From positions 732,156 through 796,155 of the forward strand of contig NZ_JAHXZM010000001.1 in assembly GCF_019429535.1 (NCBI RefSeq): DNA of 64,000 bases. Reading direction: 5' to 3'. A program made the position numbers and the translations under genes. This DNA comes from Sphingomonas citricola (GTDB lineage: Bacteria; Pseudomonadota; Alphaproteobacteria; Sphingomonadales; Sphingomonadaceae). Shown here piece after piece: positions 61,091 through 64,000 of this stretch. Position 1 is the stretch's first letter, and every line of letters starts with the position of its first letter. Under the pieces are notes generated by a model. The model did no database searches. It had not been told where the DNA came from and saw nothing but the letters and a program-made list of their open reading frames with translations.

Positions 61091-63931
61091 ATGACGAAGC
61101 AGATGCTTTTGTCGGCGTGCGCTGCTGCCGCCTTCGTCGTCGCGGGTCAGGCCGGCGCACAGACCACCCCGGCCGGTGCTGCGGAGACAGCGCCGGTGCA
61201 GAACACCGACAATGTCGAGAGCACGCCGGCGGACATCGTCGTCACCGCACAGGGACGCGCGCAGGTGCTTGCCGACGTGCCGGTCGCGATCTCTGCGGTG
61301 AATGCCGATAGTCTCGCCCTGTCGGGCGCGAACGACATCCGCCAACTCAACCAGCTCGCCCCGTCGCTGCTCGTGTCCTCGACCGGATCGGAGGCGAACG
61401 GCTCCCCGCGTATTCGCGGCATCGGTACGGTCGGCGACAATCCCGGTCTCGAAAGCTCGGTCGTTGTCTTCGTCGACGGCGTGTATCGCTCGCGCGCGGG
61501 CATCGGGCTCAACGAACTGGGTGAGATCGACCGGATCGAGGTGCTGCGCGGACCGCAGGGCACGCTCGGCGGGCGTAACTCGTCGGCCGGTCTCATCAGC
61601 ATCGTTAGCGTGAAGCCCGCCTTCACCTTCGGCGCGAACGGTGAGGCGACCTACGGCAATTACAATTTCGTTCGTCTGGCGGGCGGGGTCACCGGGCCGA
61701 TCGCGGGCGACACGCTCGCCGCGCGGCTCGACGGCGTCTACGTCAAGCGCGACGGTTTCTACCGCGATCGCACCAACGATACGCGCATCAACGATCGCGA
61801 CCGCTATTTCCTGCGTGGCCAGTTGCTGTTCGAGCCGACGAGCGACATCTCGCTCCGGCTGATCGGCGACTATACCAAGCGCAACGAGGCGTGCTGCGCC
61901 GCGACCTACGTCGATCGCTCGGTCAACCCGTATATCGGCAATCTGAACGAACCCGCGACACCGCTGACCACCGGGCTCGCCAACGGCAACAACATCGTCA
62001 ACGTGCTGCGCGATCTAGGGCAGAACCTCGGCGCGCTCAATCAAGGCTATAGCCGCAACGTGTCGGTGTCGAAGGGGCGCACCTTCGACGGGAAGACGCA
62101 GGACTACGGCGTCTCCGGGCAACTTGACTGGAAGTTCGGCGACACCAATCTTACGTCGATCACTGCGTATCGCGATTATTACAACGAACAGGGCACCGAT
62201 ACCGACTATGGCACGGTCGATATCCTGTACAACGCCAACAATGGCAACAACCGCCGCCAGTTCAAGACGTTCACGCAGGAAGTGCGTTTGAACGGTAGCC
62301 TGTTCGACGACAAGCTCGACTGGCTGATCGGCGGTTTCTACATCAACGAGAAATTCCGTGGACGCAGCAACCTGCGCTTCGGGTCGCAATATGGTCGGTT
62401 CGCGACCTGCCGCATCATCTCGGGTGGCGGCCTAGCCACGCTTTACGCGCCGGGCAGCACCGGCTGCGTCGCGCCGGGCGTCGGACCCGTCACGCTCGCG
62501 GCCGTGGGTGGTGCGGATGTCGCGAATGGTTTCGTGACGCTCGACGGGATCAACGATCGCGGCTCGACCGTCGACCGCTACAATCAGGACATGAACAGCT
62601 TCGCCGCGTTCACCCACAACATCATCCATGTCACCTCGAACATCGATCTGACGCTGGGCCTGCGCTATACGACAGAGCGCAAGCGCTTCAACGCGACCTT
62701 CGGCAACGACAACACCGGCTGCGTCGCGCTGCAGCAGACGTTAACCGACGAGGCGAACATCACCGCGGCGCAGATCGCGGCCACCCCGGGCCTCGCGACG
62801 CGGCGCGCGTTGGCGCAGGCGCTGATCGGGCTGGGATGCCAGGGTAACTCGACCGCAGAGCTGAACGGCGTCAGCATCCGCGATCGCCGGTCGGAAAATC
62901 AGCTGACCGGCACGGGCATCCTGTCGTGGAAGCCGATCGATGACCTGCTGATCTACGGCAGCTATTCGCGCGGCTACAAGGCTGGCGGGTTCAACTTCGA
63001 TCGCTCGGCCTTGAAAGCACCACTTCAGGTCTCAAACGGTCAGATCACCACGACGTTCGCCGCGCTCGGCGGGGCGCAGGCGCTGGTCGGAAACCTCCAG
63101 TTCGATCCCGAGAAGGTCAACGCGTATGAGATCGGTGCCAAATATGCGACCGGGCCATTCTCCTTCTCGATCGCGGGCTTCCGTCAGGAGTTCAGCAGCT
63201 TCCAGCTCAATACGTTCGACGGCACCGTGTTCATCGTCCAGAACGTCAACGGCTGCTCGAACAGCCTGAACGGTGCCGACCGCGATCAGAGCATCTTCGC
63301 CGCGGCGCCAAACTACAATGCCGCGGCCGCGACCACCGGTGCGTGCGCGCGCAACAAGGTCGGCTACGGTGTCGTCTCGCAGGGCGTCGAACTCGAGGCG
63401 ACGCTGGTGCCCGCGCGCGACTTCCGCTTCACCGCCGGCTTCACCTATGCCGACACCAAATATCGCGACAATCTGGTCGGCAACAACAACGGCGCGCCGC
63501 TCAATCCGGCGCTGCGCAAGCTGCCGGGCGACAATCTGTCGAACGCGCCGCAGGTGGTTGTGACCGCGTCCGCCGCCTGGACGCCCGACATCGGCAGCTC
63601 GGGTTGGTCGATGCTGTTCTACGGCGATACCCGCCTCACCGGCGACTATAACACCGGCTCCGATCTCTTCCCGCAGAAGGAGCAGGACAGTTTCGCGCTG
63701 GTCAACGCGCGCGTCGGCGTCCGCACGCCGAACAACCGCCTCTCGCTCGAACTGTGGGCGCAGAACCTGCTCAACAAGGATTATGCGCAGGTCGCCTTCA
63801 ACTCGCCGTTCCAGCAGGGCGCCAGCACCGCCGCGTTCCAGGACCCGACCTACCCGGGCGGGCGACAGTTGTTCTCGCAGTTCCTCGCCGAACCGCGGAC
63901 CTATGGCGTCACGCTGCGCGGACGTTTCTAA
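61091..63931 (+). CDS. TonB-dependent outer-membrane receptor
   Basis: 946 residues with a signal peptide (about 1-23) and a TonB-box-like DIVVTAQGR (about 48-56). Plug domain about 57-170 with RIRGIGTVGDN and VEVLRGPQGTLGGRNSSAG-like features; beta barrel follows and the protein ends in GVTLRGRF. It imports an unknown substrate; sphingomonad receptors of this type often lie with catabolic genes, and the neighbours here process CoA thioesters. AGGAGAGGG precedes the ATG. The 134-bp gap upstream shows no clear operator. Confidence 0.96.
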   Translation: MTKQMLLSACAAAAFVVAGQAGAQTTPAGAAETAPVQNTDNVESTPADIVVTAQGRAQVLADVPVAISAVNADSLALSGANDIRQLNQLAPSLLVSSTGSEANGSPRIRGIGTVGDNPGLESSVVVFVDGVYRSRAGIGLNELGEIDRIEVLRGPQGTLGGRNSSAGLISIVSVKPAFTFGANGEATYGNYNFVRLAGGVTGPIAGDTLAARLDGVYVKRDGFYRDRTNDTRINDRDRYFLRGQLLFEPTSDISLRLIGDYTKRNEACCAATYVDRSVNPYIGNLNEPATPLTTGLANGNNIVNVLRDLGQNLGALNQGYSRNVSVSKGRTFDGKTQDYGVSGQLDWKFGDTNLTSITAYRDYYNEQGTDTDYGTVDILYNANNGNNRRQFKTFTQEVRLNGSLFDDKLDWLIGGFYINEKFRGRSNLRFGSQYGRFATCRIISGGGLATLYAPGSTGCVAPGVGPVTLAAVGGADVANGFVTLDGINDRGSTVDRYNQDMNSFAAFTHNIIHVTSNIDLTLGLRYTTERKRFNATFGNDNTGCVALQQTLTDEANITAAQIAATPGLATRRALAQALIGLGCQGNSTAELNGVSIRDRRSENQLTGTGILSWKPIDDLLIYGSYSRGYKAGGFNFDRSALKAPLQVSNGQITTTFAALGGAQALVGNLQFDPEKVNAYEIGAKYATGPFSFSIAGFRQEFSSFQLNTFDGTVFIVQNVNGCSNSLNGADRDQSIFAAAPNYNAAAATTGACARNKVGYGVVSQGVELEATLVPARDFRFTAGFTYADTKYRDNLVGNNNGAPLNPALRKLPGDNLSNAPQVVVTASAAWTPDIGSSGWSMLFYGDTRLTGDYNTGSDLFPQKEQDSFALVNARVGVRTPNNRLSLELWAQNLLNKDYAQVAFNSPFQQGASTAAFQDPTYPGGRQLFSQFLAEPRTYGVTLRGRF

Positions 63932-63952
63932 ACGGCTTTGAATGATATCGGC

Positions 63953-63983
63953 GGCGCCGCGCAAGTCCTGCGCGGCGCCCCTT
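63953..63983 (+). terminator. Terminator of the receptor gene
   Basis: Perfect 10-bp stem GGCGCCGCGC/GCGCGGCGCC with an AAGTCCT loop, 22 bp after the stop. The T-run is short (CCTTG), but the stem is strong. Confidence 0.65.
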
Positions 63984-64000
63984 GCCGTTTGGCGACGCAG

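Overview
The window is GC-rich chromosomal DNA whose gene content points to an alphaproteobacterium of the order Sphingomonadales (Sphingomonas-like). The signs are a large TonB-dependent receptor, a polyproline TonB with ExbB and two ExbD proteins, an Rrf2-led suf operon, a compact glycogen operon, a Slam/TbpB-like lipoprotein pair, and paired acyl-CoA dehydrogenases beside a receptor. The genus is inferred from gene content, not from a marker gene. Almost all of the window is ordinary dense coding sequence with overlapping operon genes. One short stretch (31.0-32.06 kb) looks like an inserted element, and one (50.43-50.95 kb) looks decayed.

Layout. 0-6.7 kb: 3' part of an M16 peptidase, a long-chain acyl-CoA ligase, a lipoprotein gamma-glutamyltransferase, and pyrD overlapping it tail to tail. 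6.7-13.3 kb: Fe-S cluster assembly operon (Rrf2 regulator, sufB, a small membrane protein, sufC, sufD, sufS, sufT, sufA), preceded by an orphan terminator and iron-box-like palindromes. 13.4-24.3 kb: glycogen operon glgP-glgB-glgC-glgA-pgm-glgX, with a 49-residue ORF on the opposite strand between glgB and glgC. 24.5-28.9 kb: dinB, queH, lepA and an ABM-domain membrane protein. 29.0-31.0 kb: modABC. 31.0-32.06 kb: a 1.04-kb transposase-less element with Tn402-like ends. It lies between modC and tRNA-Arg(UCU) and carries a solo HEPN/RES N-terminal-type protein.

32.2-39.2 kb: queuosine-precursor transporter (yhhQ), then purC and purS-purQ separated by a Slam/surface-lipoprotein cassette, an esterase and a VirJ-like hydrolase. 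39.3-47.6 kb: parC, a GGDEF-EAL protein, CCA-adding enzyme, Nudix hydrolase, DUF1285 protein, GNAT, folB-like gene and an unrecognised secreted protein. 47.8-50.4 kb: tonB-exbB-exbD-exbD with a strong terminator. 51-55 kb: small TPR protein, dcd, and an EF-hand/OmpR-type regulator/histidine kinase cluster. 55.2-63.9 kb: catabolic cluster (thioesterase-like protein, acyl-CoA ligase, SDR, two acyl-CoA dehydrogenases) ending in a TonB-dependent receptor with its terminator.

How the parts connect. The suf operon supplies Fe-S clusters. TonB-ExbBD powers outer-membrane import, including the receptor at the right end, whose neighbours could convert the imported substrate to CoA thioesters and dehydrogenate it. 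QueH and YhhQ both belong to queuosine metabolism. Glycogen synthesis and breakdown are co-transcribed. The most unusual features are the mini-element with its zinc-ribbon ORF, the Slam cassette inside the purine genes with a terminator-like hairpin covering its ribosome binding site, and the small membrane protein embedded in the suf operon.
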